Positions 47,901-59,973 of a stretch of 64,000 nucleotides of DNA are shown one piece after another. Source of the DNA: Sanderia malayensis (lineage: Eukaryota > Cnidaria > Scyphozoa > Semaeostomeae > Pelagiidae); the NCBI GenBank assembly GCA_013076295.1, contig RQOL01000616.1, positions 5,422,392 to 5,486,391 on the forward strand, written 5' to 3'. The first letter of the stretch is position 1. Each line of letters begins with the position of its first letter. The notes beneath the pieces were generated by a model. It searched no databases, was not told the DNA's origin, and was given only the letters and a program-made list of their open reading frames with translations. The position numbers and the translations under genes are program-made.

Positions 47901-50900
47901 GACAAGTGTCACCCTGGAGAAAAGTATGAATTACGAAATATCTTGCAAAGCACCAGGCAAAGGACTATCGTCGTCGTTATCATACCTAAAGTGGGTTAAA
48001 GGCAATACTACTGGGAAGCAACACGGAGTTGACGAGAGAATGGTGCATCGAAGAAATACAGGGCTTTTGGACATCGAAGTTATCAGGTTCAGCAATGTTA
48101 ACAAATCTTTTGAAGGGGTCTACACGTGCGCAAGGCAGGTCGGCATAGGACCGTATACCTCAGCTAGCTTTGAACTCTTGGTGAAAGGTTTGTGAATGCA
48201 CACCATAACGTTCTTTTGTTTCCATAACAGAGCTGGTAGTAGGAGGCAGGGGCGCAAATGCAAAATTTGTTCAAGGGGTGTGCGATTAAGAGACCGAGTT
48301 ATTTTCACGAGGGACCGATTTTTTAGATGAATGATAGTTTCCAAATTGTACAACCCAGAGTACAACTTGGTTTAAGATTATTGAAAACAAGAAGCAGTTC
48401 AAGCCCACAGCTGGATCGGGACCGACTTTATCACTAAAAATAGCAACTGGGACCGGGTTTTAAAACTTTGGGGATGGGGGATTTCACACCCCACACACCC
48501 CCTTCATTTGCGCCCCTGGTAGGAGGTTGTAGCTTAAGCTTACGTTGTAACACTCTCCTGAGTAGTTGGCTCTTTCTTCATTTGAGAAATCGTTGTTTTA
48601 TTTTTGCTATAGATGCAGAGCCACCTTTCGTTGTTTTGCGTCCGAACGTCTCTCAGCTATTAGTTGCAGACTATAAGAAGCTAGTCGTTATCGATTGCCT
48701 GGTTCGCACTGCCTCTCCTAAACCCACCGTTTCCTGGTTTAAAGGAAGCAAGAAACTTCAATCATGCTCCAATTCCATGAACTGCTCGTTGCAAATCACG
48801 CACGTGAAAAGTGCCCTGGATAGTGGTACTTACACGTGCGTTGCTACAAATACCGAAGGATCTCACAGTGCTTCTGTCTTCCTCAACATTACAGCTTTGC
48901 CAAGTATTTATATCTGTCATAATATTTTTACATTAAAAGCTCTAGTTACCTTTTTAAATTCTGTTTTGTTATTACGCCTTCGTTCACTGCTCATAGTTTT
49001 TTACCAGGGCCGCAGCCAGAGGTGGAGCCGTTGTTTCTCCCCACCCCCCCCCTTGTAGCAATTTGCATTTATTTATTACACTCACTCAAGTGCTGCTTTA
49101 TTATCAGCGTAAAGTAAGCGGCTCCCTCCTTTTACTACGCTCATTGTTCATGTTTGTTATACATTGTCATGATTATTTTCTGCAGACACAAAGACAGAGT
49201 TTGTTTCGCCCAAGTCGATTTTAAAATCAAACACCAAAATTGTTGCAATTGCTGTGAGCTGCTCTGCCATGGCCATTCTGATAGTTATCTTTGTTGCTTA
49301 TTGCTACAATAGAGGAATGAAAAAGAAATATGAACGTTACCTTATGCCATTCGACAATTTTGTTGTAAGTAAAATGAACCCCCTTGGGTATCATGTTGTT
49401 CTTGTTGCAATTATTTTGGGCAGGTTTGTTAGGGCCGGAGGTTATTGCTGTAATTAATGCGGCGCTCATTAACTCTGATCTTTATTTGAATTTCCAGCTT
49501 GACAACAACAGATCCCTTAATGATCAGGGCGAGCGATTGCCTTATGATCCGATGTGGGAGTTCCCCAGAAAGAAGCTTGATCTCCTTGAACCAATTGGCC
49601 GAGGTGCGTTTGGAGAGGTGTGGTTGGCAAAAGCGCAGGGAATATTGGAGTTCCAAGCAGAAGTGGGACGAAGATCGCCTGCAAAGATTAAGAACATGTC
49701 GCGAGCTTTTAGCTTCTCAAAATACTACCACAATGCAAAGTTGTCGAAAGACACAAACCAAACGACTGTAGCAGTGAAGACTCTCAAAAGTAAGGCCTGA
49801 TGTTGATCCATCGATTCTGTGATTCGATCACTATTGAAAGATTGATTCTGTGATTCAATCACGTTAGATTTGTCATATTTGATTGTTTCTGGTATCTTAC
49901 TGCCTCCTTGCATTCTGTTAATTGCAGGCAATGCACCCGACAGTGATTATAAAGACCTAGCATCTGAGTTGAAAATCCTTATACACATTGGAGAGCACCA
50001 GAACATTGTCAACTTGCTGGGTGCTTGTACCAGAGGTGGAAAGCTGCTAGTTATATTGGAATACTGTCTGTTTGGTGACCTGTCGAAATTCCTTCGAAGC
50101 AAGAGGGACATCTTTGAACCTTCGTGGACTAAAAACGACATTTGTTTTGAACACAGTTGTACGTATTTCGATTTGGCCAATTTCACTTATCAAATTGCCA
50201 AAGGGATGGAGTATTTGTCTTCAAAGAAGGTAAGACATGGCTTTTGCATTATAACGAATAGATAGCCAATGAAGCAATGGAACGTCTTCATTCTTGATTT
50301 CATTCAGCTGCAGGCATTGATAGTTTGAACCGTATCATATTTGCATTTCTTTTTATAGTGCGTTCATAGGGACCTGGCTGCCCGCAATGTTCTTGTTTCT
50401 AAAGATCATAATCAAGACTACGTTGTGAAAGTTGCTGACTTCGGCATGGCTAGAGATATTTATAAAAAGGGAATATACACGAAAGAATCAACCAGTGTTT
50501 TGCCATTGAAATGGACTGCCCCCGAATCATTAGCTGACTCTGTCTACACAATTCAGAGTGATGTGTAAGTTTGATTAATCTCTCTGTATTATCACACTAA
50601 TGGATACCACTTGGGTTTTAGGCTGATGTTGCCAATGGAAAAGATGGGAAATAGTAGTAAAATTATAGATACAATTTGCCCCAATGCATTGCTGCAATGT
50701 TTCTGACGAAATGAACAATGGACAATGAAATAGATGTTTGGTTGCATTCCAATATTTCATTCCAGTACAGTAAAAACCCGTATATAAACCTGTAAATTTT
50801 CCTTCAAGCCTATTGTTCCAAGACAATAGGCTATTGTTTCATCTATTGTTTTGAGCAGCAAAATCATCATGAAGGCTTTTAATCCATTGGTTCTTATATG

Positions 50901-52228
50901 CGGGTTTTTACTGTATTTCATTCCTATTTTTATTTCAGTATTCCAATCCAATTTTCCATTCCGAAATGTTATTTTTAAGAAACCAGTATTTTATTCAATA
51001 TTTCATTAATTCCATAATATAATGCATTGAATGAAGAATTACTTTGTTTCTACAACAGTTGGTCATTTGGTGTCGTTGTGTGGGAGATATTCACCCTTGG
51101 GGGCTCACCCTATCCCGGCATATCAACAGACAGATTTCTCGCGTATCTCAAGGCAGACAAGAGGATGGAAAAGCCGGAATGCTGTCCAGATTCACTTTAT
51201 GCCCTGATGCTTTCTTGCTGGGATAACAAGCCAGAGTGCAGGCCAACGTTTTCCAAACTCGTCCAACTTGTCTTTGACATAATTGCCAACACTGCAGACA
51301 GCGTAAGTTAATGTTACGGCTTTCAATCATGACTAATTGAACCCTCGTATCCATTCCCACTTGAACTCATAGTGAAGTTGAACTCATAGTTCATTGTGTG
51401 GCGTTAATATATCTATCTATAATGCACCTGGAATGTATTTTTAGTGGTTGCTTAGTGTTCTTATAAGGTACCTTTATCGTGCTTCTAAAGTGCTTTTGTT
51501 GAGTTGAACTGCACTTATAGTGTAACACATCTTTTTGCAGTATTGTCCCATTTTAAGTCCCCGTTATATGCATCTTCTGTGAACACATTATTAAGTTCTA
51601 CCATTAGGTGGACACATTATTAAGCTCTACAGTTATTAATGTCATGACATGCACCTGCCCGCTTATGTCTGGTTTCTCTGGCAAGTGGCATACGAGATTT
51701 AATCGCACACCTCACAAATGCAGATGGTGTTTATGTAAATGCATATGTTTGGATTATTTTGCAGAATACCGTCTACCTTAGACTGGAAAGCGGCGAAGGT
51801 GAAAATGAATGCAGATCTCATCTGATTGATGCCGATGCATCTGTAACAACCAGACCTGAGGAATCAACCATTGACAGTGATGGATCCACTGTCGACTCAG
51901 ATGATCCGAGCGGGTGAGTCCAACTTTTATATTTATTACGTGAGCTTATTATTTCTCTTCCTTGCAGTTCGCTCGAATCCACTGTATTGACCCAGCTTTT
52001 GCCATACGTTTAAGATGATTGGCTCGTCATATTCCCTTTGTAGCCAATGCATTTCATGCAATTCAATCTTCTTGAATGTTGTTATTGTACAGGCCAACGT
52101 ACCATGGATATGAAAACTTGGCGGTTTCTTGGAAGAAGAAAAAGTCCGCTGCAACTGACCAGGATCAATACATTGAATTGAATGGAACAGTAAATGATGA
52201 AAATAGAAATCTCACCCATGTTGTTTAG
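44939..52228 (+). CDS. receptor tyrosine kinase with three Ig-like domains (FGFR/VEGFR family), 11 coding exons, 847 aa
   Basis: Exons: 44939-45056, 47068-47370, 47864-48187, 48613-48903, 49186-49364, 49498-49789, 49928-50229, 50359-50564, 51059-51302, 51765-51913, 52093-52228. A signal peptide ([16 protein letters not shown]) is followed by three Ig-like domains, one per exon, with Cys pairs (DIKC..FLC; EISC..YTC; VIDC..YTC). The membrane helix is in exon 5 ([20 protein letters not shown]). Kinase landmarks: GRGAFGEV glycine loop, VAVK lysine, [11 protein letters not shown], and [20 protein letters not shown]. The N-lobe has about 30 extra residues between glycine loop and [24 protein letters not shown] resembles VEGFR/PDGFR, while three Ig domains resemble FGFR, so the subfamily stays open. 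Alternative start at 44957 (MCSNQRL) behind a possible acceptor. Confidence 0.9.
47540..47695. mobile_element. MITE with perfect 9-bp target duplication, copy 2, in RTK intron 2
   Basis: Inverted ends TAGACTCATTACGTTGCGTC and its counterpart ending GTAGTGAGTCTA. Flanked by ATGTTTGAG on both sides (47531-47539 and 47696-47704). Same family as 36803-36903. Nine-bp duplications suggest mobilisation by a Mutator-type transposase. Confidence 0.9.
48247..48518. mobile_element. hAT-type MITE, 272 bp, with 8-bp target duplication, in RTK intron 3
   Basis: Ends CAGGGGCGCAAATG and CATTTGCGCCCCTG are exact inverted repeats of 14 bp. Flanked by GTAGGAGG on both sides (48239-48246 and 48519-48526). No transposase. 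Confidence 0.94.
50768..50913. mobile_element. small mariner/Tc1-like MITE with TA target site, in RTK intron 8
   Basis: Inverted ends CAGTAAAAACCCG and CGGGTTTTTACTG, bordered by TA on each side. A further inverted word (CCTATTG/CAATAGG) lies inside. About 146 bp. Confidence 0.8.
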
Positions 52229-52251
52229 AATCATAGGCGTAGTCGTGCTTT

Positions 52252-52825
52252 TACGGTGGCCCACAAGTGCAAACCAAAACTTTCTTTTTGAAACCAAATC
52301 TTTCTTTTTGAAACCAAATCTTTCTTTTTGAAACCAAATCTTTCTTTTCGAAACGAAATCTTTCTTTTTCAAACCAAATCTTCAAACCAAGGGATCGAGT
52401 ATTTTCGTATGGACATCTGCATGTCATGATGCTTTGAAAGGAATAAAATTATTTTCTCTTACTCGATCCCTTGGTCAAAATAGTAAGTAATCGTTAGCTC
52501 TTCTTGATCGAGCTCTACTCCACATTTTTCGCAAAATTTAAAGTGAAGCTTCACAACTGCATCACAACATTCGCAATACATCATTCCTTCCGTTCTCACA
52601 ATCAGGCCGTACCTGGTGGTATTTTCGATTGCAGCAAGAAGTTGCCATTTCTTGCGGATTTCGATTATAAAAAAAAGATTTGGTTTGAAAAAGAAAGATT
52701 TCGTTTCGAAAAGGAAGATTTGGTTTCAAAAAGAAAGATTTGGTTTCAAAAAGAAAGATTTCGTTTCGAAAAGAAAGATTTGGTTTCAAAAAGAAAGTTT
52801 TGGTTTGCACTTGTGGGCCACCGTA
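52252..52825. mobile_element. foldback element, 574 bp, with 18-bp repeats inside its inverted arms
   Basis: Ends TACGGTGGCCCACAAGTGCA and its exact reverse complement. Inside each end lie several 18-bp repeats (CTTTCTTTTTGAAACCAAAT on the left, inverted on the right; five to seven units). Flanked by TGCTTT on both sides (52246-52251 and 52826-52831). The middle holds a stem (CCAAGGGATCGAG at 52387 / CTCGATCCCTTGG at 52461) and an AATAAA at 52442. The Lys/Phe-rich open frames here are products of the 18-bp repeats. Confidence 0.88.
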
Positions 52826-53124
52826 TGCTTTGCACCAAGAGAGCGGGAAGAGAAAGACTGTATACTTCAGAGAAAGAGTGGCTACTTTCCTAATAGACGC
52901 ACCGGCCTTCTACTTGGTTTTAAAATATATACGACTTTCTTATTTTTATCAGCTTATATTATTAACACGGTTAGTTTCAATCCAGATGTTCAGAAATTAT
53001 AGTTTTTATCACAATTTTAATTAATTTAAGGTAATTGCATCATTCATTGTGAATATTAGTAGACCCTAAGAACCAAGATAATACGAAGTTAATACATCAC
53101 ATTCATCACAAGCATCCCGGAGAT

Positions 53125-53273
53125 AGGCCCTTTACATGAGAAATTTCAACCCGTGTTGAGTTTCAACTCGGCTTCCTTCATGTAAACGCGATGAAGGCTT
53201 ACACCGTCAGCCGAGTTGAAACTCAACCCGTGTTGAACTCAACCCGGGTTGAGATTTCTCATGTAAAGGGCCT
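53125..53273. repeat. inverted-repeat element (MITE-like), about 149 bp
   Basis: Outer arms AGGCCCTTTACATGAGAAAT and its exact reverse complement, with inner repeats of CAACCCGTGTTGA and GTTTCAACTCGGC in both orientations. No certain target duplication. Confidence 0.85.
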
Positions 53274-54476
53274 CATAGAAGGAGAGAAGAAGGCTGTGTT
53301 TAACCTTATACCATAGAGATCCTATCTATACAATAACCACACAAACAATGTCTGCGACATTGATTGCTTCCTATATATACAACATTGACTGATTTACTAT
53401 GCAAAAGGGATCTTGATATTTGAGTGTATATTAGAGAAACTTGTTTAGCAACCATTAAATCAAGTAAAATGAAGTGGATTTACGTTGGTTACATCCAACC
53501 TGGACAGGAACAAGTAAAACTTTCATGCATCATGACTTTGCCAAACGAGTTTAGATTGTAGCGTGATGCAAATTAAAGGACAAAATGCTCTATTTAACAT
53601 AACTGTGATGTTCATTTTACAAAGGGTTCGTTATACTTAAGTTCCCCTGAATCTTAAAATAATTAAACGTATAAACCTTGAAATTCTTACACTTGTCATT
53701 CAGCAGACACACATCGGCATATTATATTGGTTTTATTCTTGCAATTTATTCATTCTAGTGTATTAATTAAGTTAATTCCCCGAGTAATACTTGCATACAA
53801 GCACTCTGGAATTATTTGGGATTTTGTTATAATTGAAGTGTTTTCTTCGTGCGGTGTGAGATCCCGCTTGGGACTTGGAAGGGATCCCGAATTCATTTGC
53901 AGGGCATCGAGCGAGAACTGGCGCCTAGTCGCCATTCGCAAATCGCAACGCAAGGCCAAAGCAAGAGAGATGAAATTGGAAACAAAACAGCGCAGTTGAA
54001 AATATTGTAATGTCTGCTGCTCGGATTTGTCGTTCAAATATAAATTTCGAACCATTTAAGCCATCGCCCGAGATAAATTACCTGATTTGTCTACTGCTCA
54101 TTCGTAAGCTGATGGTTTTGAAATTTTGATTAGCAAATAGATTGCCATCGGGCTATGGAAATTCGTGTGATATACTGGACTCCAAGCTAGGCCAACTTTA
54201 GGCCCTCTGCAGGAAGGTCACCAATGTTTCAAGTTTTTCGGTTGCATTGAGAATCTACAGCAAGAACGCATTGGAAGGCATTTTAAACATACGTTATTAG
54301 CCATTTAAAATTGAAAATAGTGACTTTGGAGTGTATGTAATACTGTTTGGTAGCGGTATACTACTTGGAGTGGAGAAGGTATATTTCAGATTATTTACAT
54401 TTTTGTTCGTTCTGCTCTGCTGAGGTATTATTACAATAAATCAATGATAAATTTGAGGGGAAAACTTTAATGCTTA

Positions 54477-57400
54477 ATGGATAACTCATCTGCAAATGGA
54501 AAGAGCAGTAAGATATGCAAATACTATGCAACAAATGGTCATTGTTTTTATGGAGAAAACTGCCAGTTTGTGCATGCAAAAGGAAAAGTAGAGAGTCCAC
54601 TGTCAGGTTTGTCTTGTTCATATTTATTCGAAAAATTATTATTATGCTGGGACAATATCAAGCCAATGTGGCTGATAGAGTTTAGGACTTTAGTAATTAC
54701 ATTAATAACTTTGTTGCTTACTTGATCATTTTTAATTGTAGCACAAAATCTTGAGTTATCTTAAGTAGCTGATATTGTTTATTTACAGAATTTGCTACAA
54801 TACAAAGCAGGTCATATTGTATGAGATGTATAAAATTTAATTTTCAGTGGATGACTCCGTAATATCCTCAAGTGGTGGTACTGCTGCTTTACTTCCCGGA
54901 GTTGCAAATGTGCCGAGACAGCTAAAATACGGCGAGAGTAGATCGACACCATCAAGTCCAAAGAAGCATCAAATTGCGGGTCAAAAACCTGATCAAACAA
55001 ATAGCGTGATACGAAATTTTCAGCGTCTCCAGTTTGATTCTCCCCAAATGCAGGTAGCTGTTTTTAGTATTATTATTATTACGAGATTTAAAGATATATT
55101 ATCTTAAAGATTGACATTTAGATGTCTATCCCTTGAAAAAGTTCCAATTTTGATCATGCCAACCAAAAAGTTACTATCCGTTTTTCTAAACACCGTGTAA
55201 CCATTAAGTTGAGGCTCATTGGGTATTATTTGATAGCATTATTATGATATTACCCATTCAATGACTTGTTTTGAAGATTACAGTCAGGTAAAATAGATCA
55301 ATTTGAAAATAGAGAGAGTGAGTTATGTAATTGTTTTTTTACAGCAACTACAACAAAACTTTCATGCTCCAAACATGCCAAAGCCATTCCCAGAACAAAG
55401 CAAAAAAGAAAGTCCATCCTTCTTTGTTTCCCAGCAAATCAAAATGGTAATCACTATTACTAAATTCGTCACACGTTTTAAATATTGCTACATTTTTTAA
55501 CGTTTATATTTTACTTTTGTTGAAACCTGCTTTTGATCTTGCAACCTAGGAGCTTCAAAGACAGCAAGCTATTTTACGCATCAATGCAATAGATGAAAGT
55601 AAGATTGTATTAATTTTGTATTCTTCAATAAATATTGTATATTTCTTATCCTGTAAGTTATTTACAAGTATTTATTGTTTCAAAAATCTGCAAAGTTGCA
55701 AGCTTAGGATTGTTTGGTTTGTTTTTAGGTCTGCCTGCAAATGTTGATTCATATCATACTTTGTCACCTCTGGATGACGGCAAAAGTCAACAGGTGCATT
55801 TTTATCTTCAAGTTCATTAAATCCTTATTGCATCCAGATATTTTCATCTACTAATCTGAAAAAATGAATGAACATGTCTCTTTTCTTTGTTTTCCAGAAT
55901 CAGGGCATGTTTGGTTATGCATCAAGCTGTTACAAGGCACTTTCTTCAAAGGATGGACAGACTTATTGTCTCAGAAGAGTTCATGGTAATATTCTCTCAA
56001 TCTACCACACAAGCCTCTGATTTCTGTTGTTGTTAAAAGCAGTTTTAACTCATAAAATCCACATAACTATCTTATGTCTTATGTTCCACACATTTGTATT
56101 CCTTTTTTAATCTAGGATATCGCTCAGTTAATCCAAAGGCTGTTGGCATGATCGAGCAATGGAAGAAAATTCAGAACACAAACATTGTGCCTCTCATAGA
56201 GGTATTTACAACCAAGGCATTTGGAGATACATGTATGTAATGATGTCATTTGCATTGTTTTTTCTAATTAGTTTTACTTCCTATCTGTCCAATCTAAGGA
56301 AATCCCTGTAACAATCAAGTGTTGCTATGCAATTGATATATGGCAAGGGCTTTTTCCCAAATGAAAGCAATTAACAATCATGCTTAAGGCTATTATATAG
56401 AAATCAGCATTCCTCGGGATGCTGTATTGTTACAAACATCTTTGCTTGACATATTCTTTGATAAGTATATAATTCGAATGCAACGTTTTTGGAATATATA
56501 TGTGTGGAATCTTGAATTACTGTCAATATGAGTATCATGCACTTCGTTTCAACTAAATTGATTTGCATCAGCAATATTGTTACAGTGCATCGTAGCAATG
56601 ACCGTTTTTAGATCCACGAATTGTGCGTCATATTTACGCTCGATGATAACGATATTTCTGTTTTTCTCCCATTCCAGCTCTGGTCTTCGTCTACGCTTAT
56701 TACCCCGGCTCTGAGACGTTGCTGTCGCGCCATTTTTCTCCGAATTCAGGTGCGTCCGGAGCAACGGCGACGGGACAGTTTAACCAGAACGCGAAACCCA
56801 GCCATCACCCCCTGTGGACGCCCAAACACAAGTACAACATCCCTGTTCCAGCACAAAATGTCATACCCGAGCGACTTCTCTGGAACTACATCATCCAGCT
56901 GACTGGAGCGATGCGCTTGGTGCACAGTGTTGGACTAGCATGTCGCATCATTGATCCATCGAAAATACTATTAATTGGAAATTCAAGGTACATAGCCTCG
57001 AGCAATAAATCCAGCGTGTTTTTACAGTTGGAATCTTGGAATCGGGATGTATCAAAGTCCCCCTTGCAGATAGGATTACTGCTCACCACATCAAAGCTTC
57101 AGGATGTGTTCCTAAGTGGAGCAGGGTTAAGATAAACTGACCCCCTTTTGATGTAATGAAGCTCTTGGTATAACATGCAAAACTTGTCATCTTTTGCACT
57201 TATTAATAAATTCCACCCTTCGTTTGCAAACTCTCTTTGTGCAGCCAATTGTGTATTTGTTTTCTTAAAGGTTTACCCACTCGACTATTGTTATTGAAAA
57301 TGCTGTCATTAACCCTTTTTTGTCTGGTGTTAAAGCATCCAGTTTGTTATCCTGCAGGTTAAGAATAAATTGTGTGGGAATCCTCGATGTGCTGTCAAAC

Positions 57401-58737
57401 GATGCTAATGCTGGAACTCCTGCTGCAATGTCTCATTATCAGGTATTTTCTCATATCTTTGCACGTTGATGCCTTTTGAAGTTGAGTCATGGTAGCATCT
57501 GATTTGCCTACACTGTGTGCTAACGAGCTCAATGTTGCTTCTCTCTTAGCAAGAAGATTTAATTGCCCTTGGCAAGTTGATTCTCGCCTTGTCATGCTAC
57601 TCCCTGGACGCTATACACCACGAGAGCATTCAGCAATCACTAGACTTCGTCGCTAAAAGTTATTCTATTGACCTCAAGAGTCTCATCTGGTGAGTCCACG
57701 TTGTTTTATGTAACATCCCAATCTGCCCTTGTATGCGTGAGGAAAGGTTGATTGATGCGTTGATTTGCTCGCAATTCCTAATTGGGAGTTTATGTGATTG
57801 GTTGGAAGATTCTATGCATGACAGTTTAGCCATCTTTTTGATCAGGCATCTCTTGAGTGGACAACATCCTTCATCGAAGCAAGCACCGAAGAGCATTAAT
57901 GACGTAATGCCTGTGATCGGGGCCAGGTTTTACAGCCAGCTGGATGCTCTGCAAGGAAGATACGACATTCTGGAGAGAGAACTCTCAAAGGTAAAACTGA
58001 AACTTCTGTATTTGCATCAGGAAATTAAAACTCGCTCATTTTTCACATTCTTTCAATAATTATACTCTTTGTATTTTTTTCGTTTTTCAACTCTTTATTT
58101 TTTTCAAATTGTATACATTGTTTTCTAGGAACTCGAGAATGGTCGTCTTCTGAGGATATTATCAAAACTGGGAACCATTCTGGAAAGACCAGAGTAAGTA
58201 TAATCTCTTATGTGATAAAAGCCTCGTCGTATGTTATGTAGTAATTCTGTGGTGTAATAACATCTTTTCTCTGTGCTAAGGTTCAATCTCGACCCCGAGT
58301 GGTCAGAAACCGGGGACAGATATCTGCTGAAGCTATTCCGTGACTACTTGTTTCATCAAGTCACTGAAACTGGCACTCCGTGGATCGACTTGGCTCACAT
58401 TGTATCCTGTCTTAACAAGGTATGCGTGATGTTATACTCTTCCAGTTGCTAGAGTTTCCAGGGGCCTTCAATTCTGCATCTGACCGACCATGTATAATAA
58501 GTAACAACAGGGTTCTGAGTTAGTCAAACCATGGAGGTATATGACCTGTATTGATGGATTGTTTCGTCTTCTAACTTTTTTCTAATGTTTATTTTTCAGC
58601 TCGATGCTGGCTCAACGGAAAGAATATGTCTGACGTCACGAGATGAGCAATCAATCTTGGTTGTTTCATATCACGACCTGAAGGCATGCATGGAAACCGC
58701 TTTCAACCATCTTCTGTCGCCTGGAATCCGTAGCTAA
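54477..58737 (+). CDS. PAN3: PAN3, regulatory subunit of the PAN2-PAN3 poly(A) nuclease, 14 coding exons, 592 aa
   Basis: Exons: 54477-54606, 54848-55053, 55345-55446, 55550-55598, 55729-55793, 55898-55985, 56116-56232, 56678-56987, 57358-57442, 57550-57689, 57846-57990, 58129-58193, 58281-58419, 58600-58737. A CCCH finger at residues about 12-38 ([20 protein letters not shown]) precedes a Ser/Pro/Gln-rich linker. A pseudokinase domain ([20 protein letters not shown], then [34 protein letters not shown]), a coiled coil and the C-terminal knob ([53 protein letters not shown]) follow. PAN3 dimers bind poly(A) and poly(A)-binding protein and bring PAN2 to mRNA for the first step of deadenylation. 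Phases close over all 14 exons. Length is within the range of animal PAN3 isoforms. Confidence 0.95.
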
Positions 58738-59973
58738 AGTGCGCAGGTAATAGTGGGAAGCATTTTTTTTAATTTGAACTTATGGTAAGGTATAAAGTAC
58801 AGCAATTAACATAGTATGCCTGTGGTAACTTTAAGTGACTGTTTATTAAAAGCCAAAATGCATTTCATATAGCTATCTGCAATTATTATTTATGGTAACT
58901 GCTTATTCTTCTCTTTGGCCCAATTCGTAAATTAATAGTAACGCAAATCCTCGAATCCCCCTTTGAATAGGCCCCCTACCCCTAACTGAGTTTAGTGATA
59001 TTTTTGTTTCGGTTATATTTGTGGATATTCATGAAGGCTTTAACATGTAGTTTTTGTGGCGTTTTCCAGATAATTTTATAAGCCCCCCCCACTGTATGAG
59101 CCCCCCTTTTAATAATAAAAGTAAATATGCTCCCAGGGGGCTAATTCGAGTATTTATGGTACTTTGTTCTCTAATTTTGGGTCATTGCATTTCAATCCCA
59201 TGGTTTTGATATCTTTTCTCGTTGAGTGGGGTTTATCAATTGACTAATGAAATGTCTATTTTTTACCATTATTATTACTATTATTATTATTTGGTTTGTT
59301 CCGGTTTTTCAGATAAACACAGATACTACGGATATTTCTTATTTTATTCGTGACAGCAAGTACTGTATAATACAGACTTTGAAAATAACGAATGGACCAT
59401 TGTAAGATATAAAATTTCATACATATAAGTACTATAACTAAGAAAGGAATTTGGATTATTTCAAGAGACGTTTTAGATATAAGAATTTTTCTGATGAAAG
59501 AATTTCTTCCTATCTTTGCAGTACCCTTTGCTTTGTCAACGTGTCTCTTCCATCCTATTCTCATTATCTTCGTTCTTCATTTATCAATAGAATTTCTAGA
59601 ATTACTGACAAGACAACATAATGCTCACGCCACAAATACCAATTACATGTTTATTGCTACTTCATATCAAAATGGGATTAATTAGAGCAGAGTATATAAG
59701 TAAAATAATATTTTATAGCCTTTCCTAATTATGCATACTACATCTGTATTATTAACAAAGGGTTCGGATAGATATGATCCAAGGAGTGGATATTTCATGG
59801 CGTTTGTTTCGAGTTCAATTTCTTAAAACAGCTTGCTTGCTTTTTTCATATGCTTGGTTACAGAAAATAGACTGGTTTGGTGGACGCAATGTCATCTGAA
59901 GTATTTCTCAGGACAAGTCTGTCCCACCCGAAATCCATCGTTTTTCAAGGATGAAACATTCTTTCTGTTCTGC
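58738..59973. other. intergenic region between convergent PAN3 and MBL-fold genes
   Basis: Contains likely 3'UTRs; AATAAA near 59115 may serve PAN3. A C-rich patch lies at 59080-59105. No coding sequence recognised. Confidence 0.4.

Larger units (their letters stand above)
52229..54476. other. intergenic region between the RTK and PAN3
   Basis: Begins with a foldback element (52252-52825) right after the RTK stop, then a second inverted-repeat element (53125-53273), then AT-rich sequence up to the PAN3 start. The short frame at 53727-53999 has no recognisable homology and I do not call it. Confidence 0.5.

Noticed and set aside
52504..53002. Three overlapping frames encoding Lys/Phe-rich repeats (KKDFVSKRK type)
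   Set aside because: They are translations of the 18-bp repeats in the foldback element, open in several frames on both strands.
53727..53999. 90-codon plus-strand frame with a basic C-terminus upstream of PAN3
   Set aside because: No recognised family and no consistent splice context.
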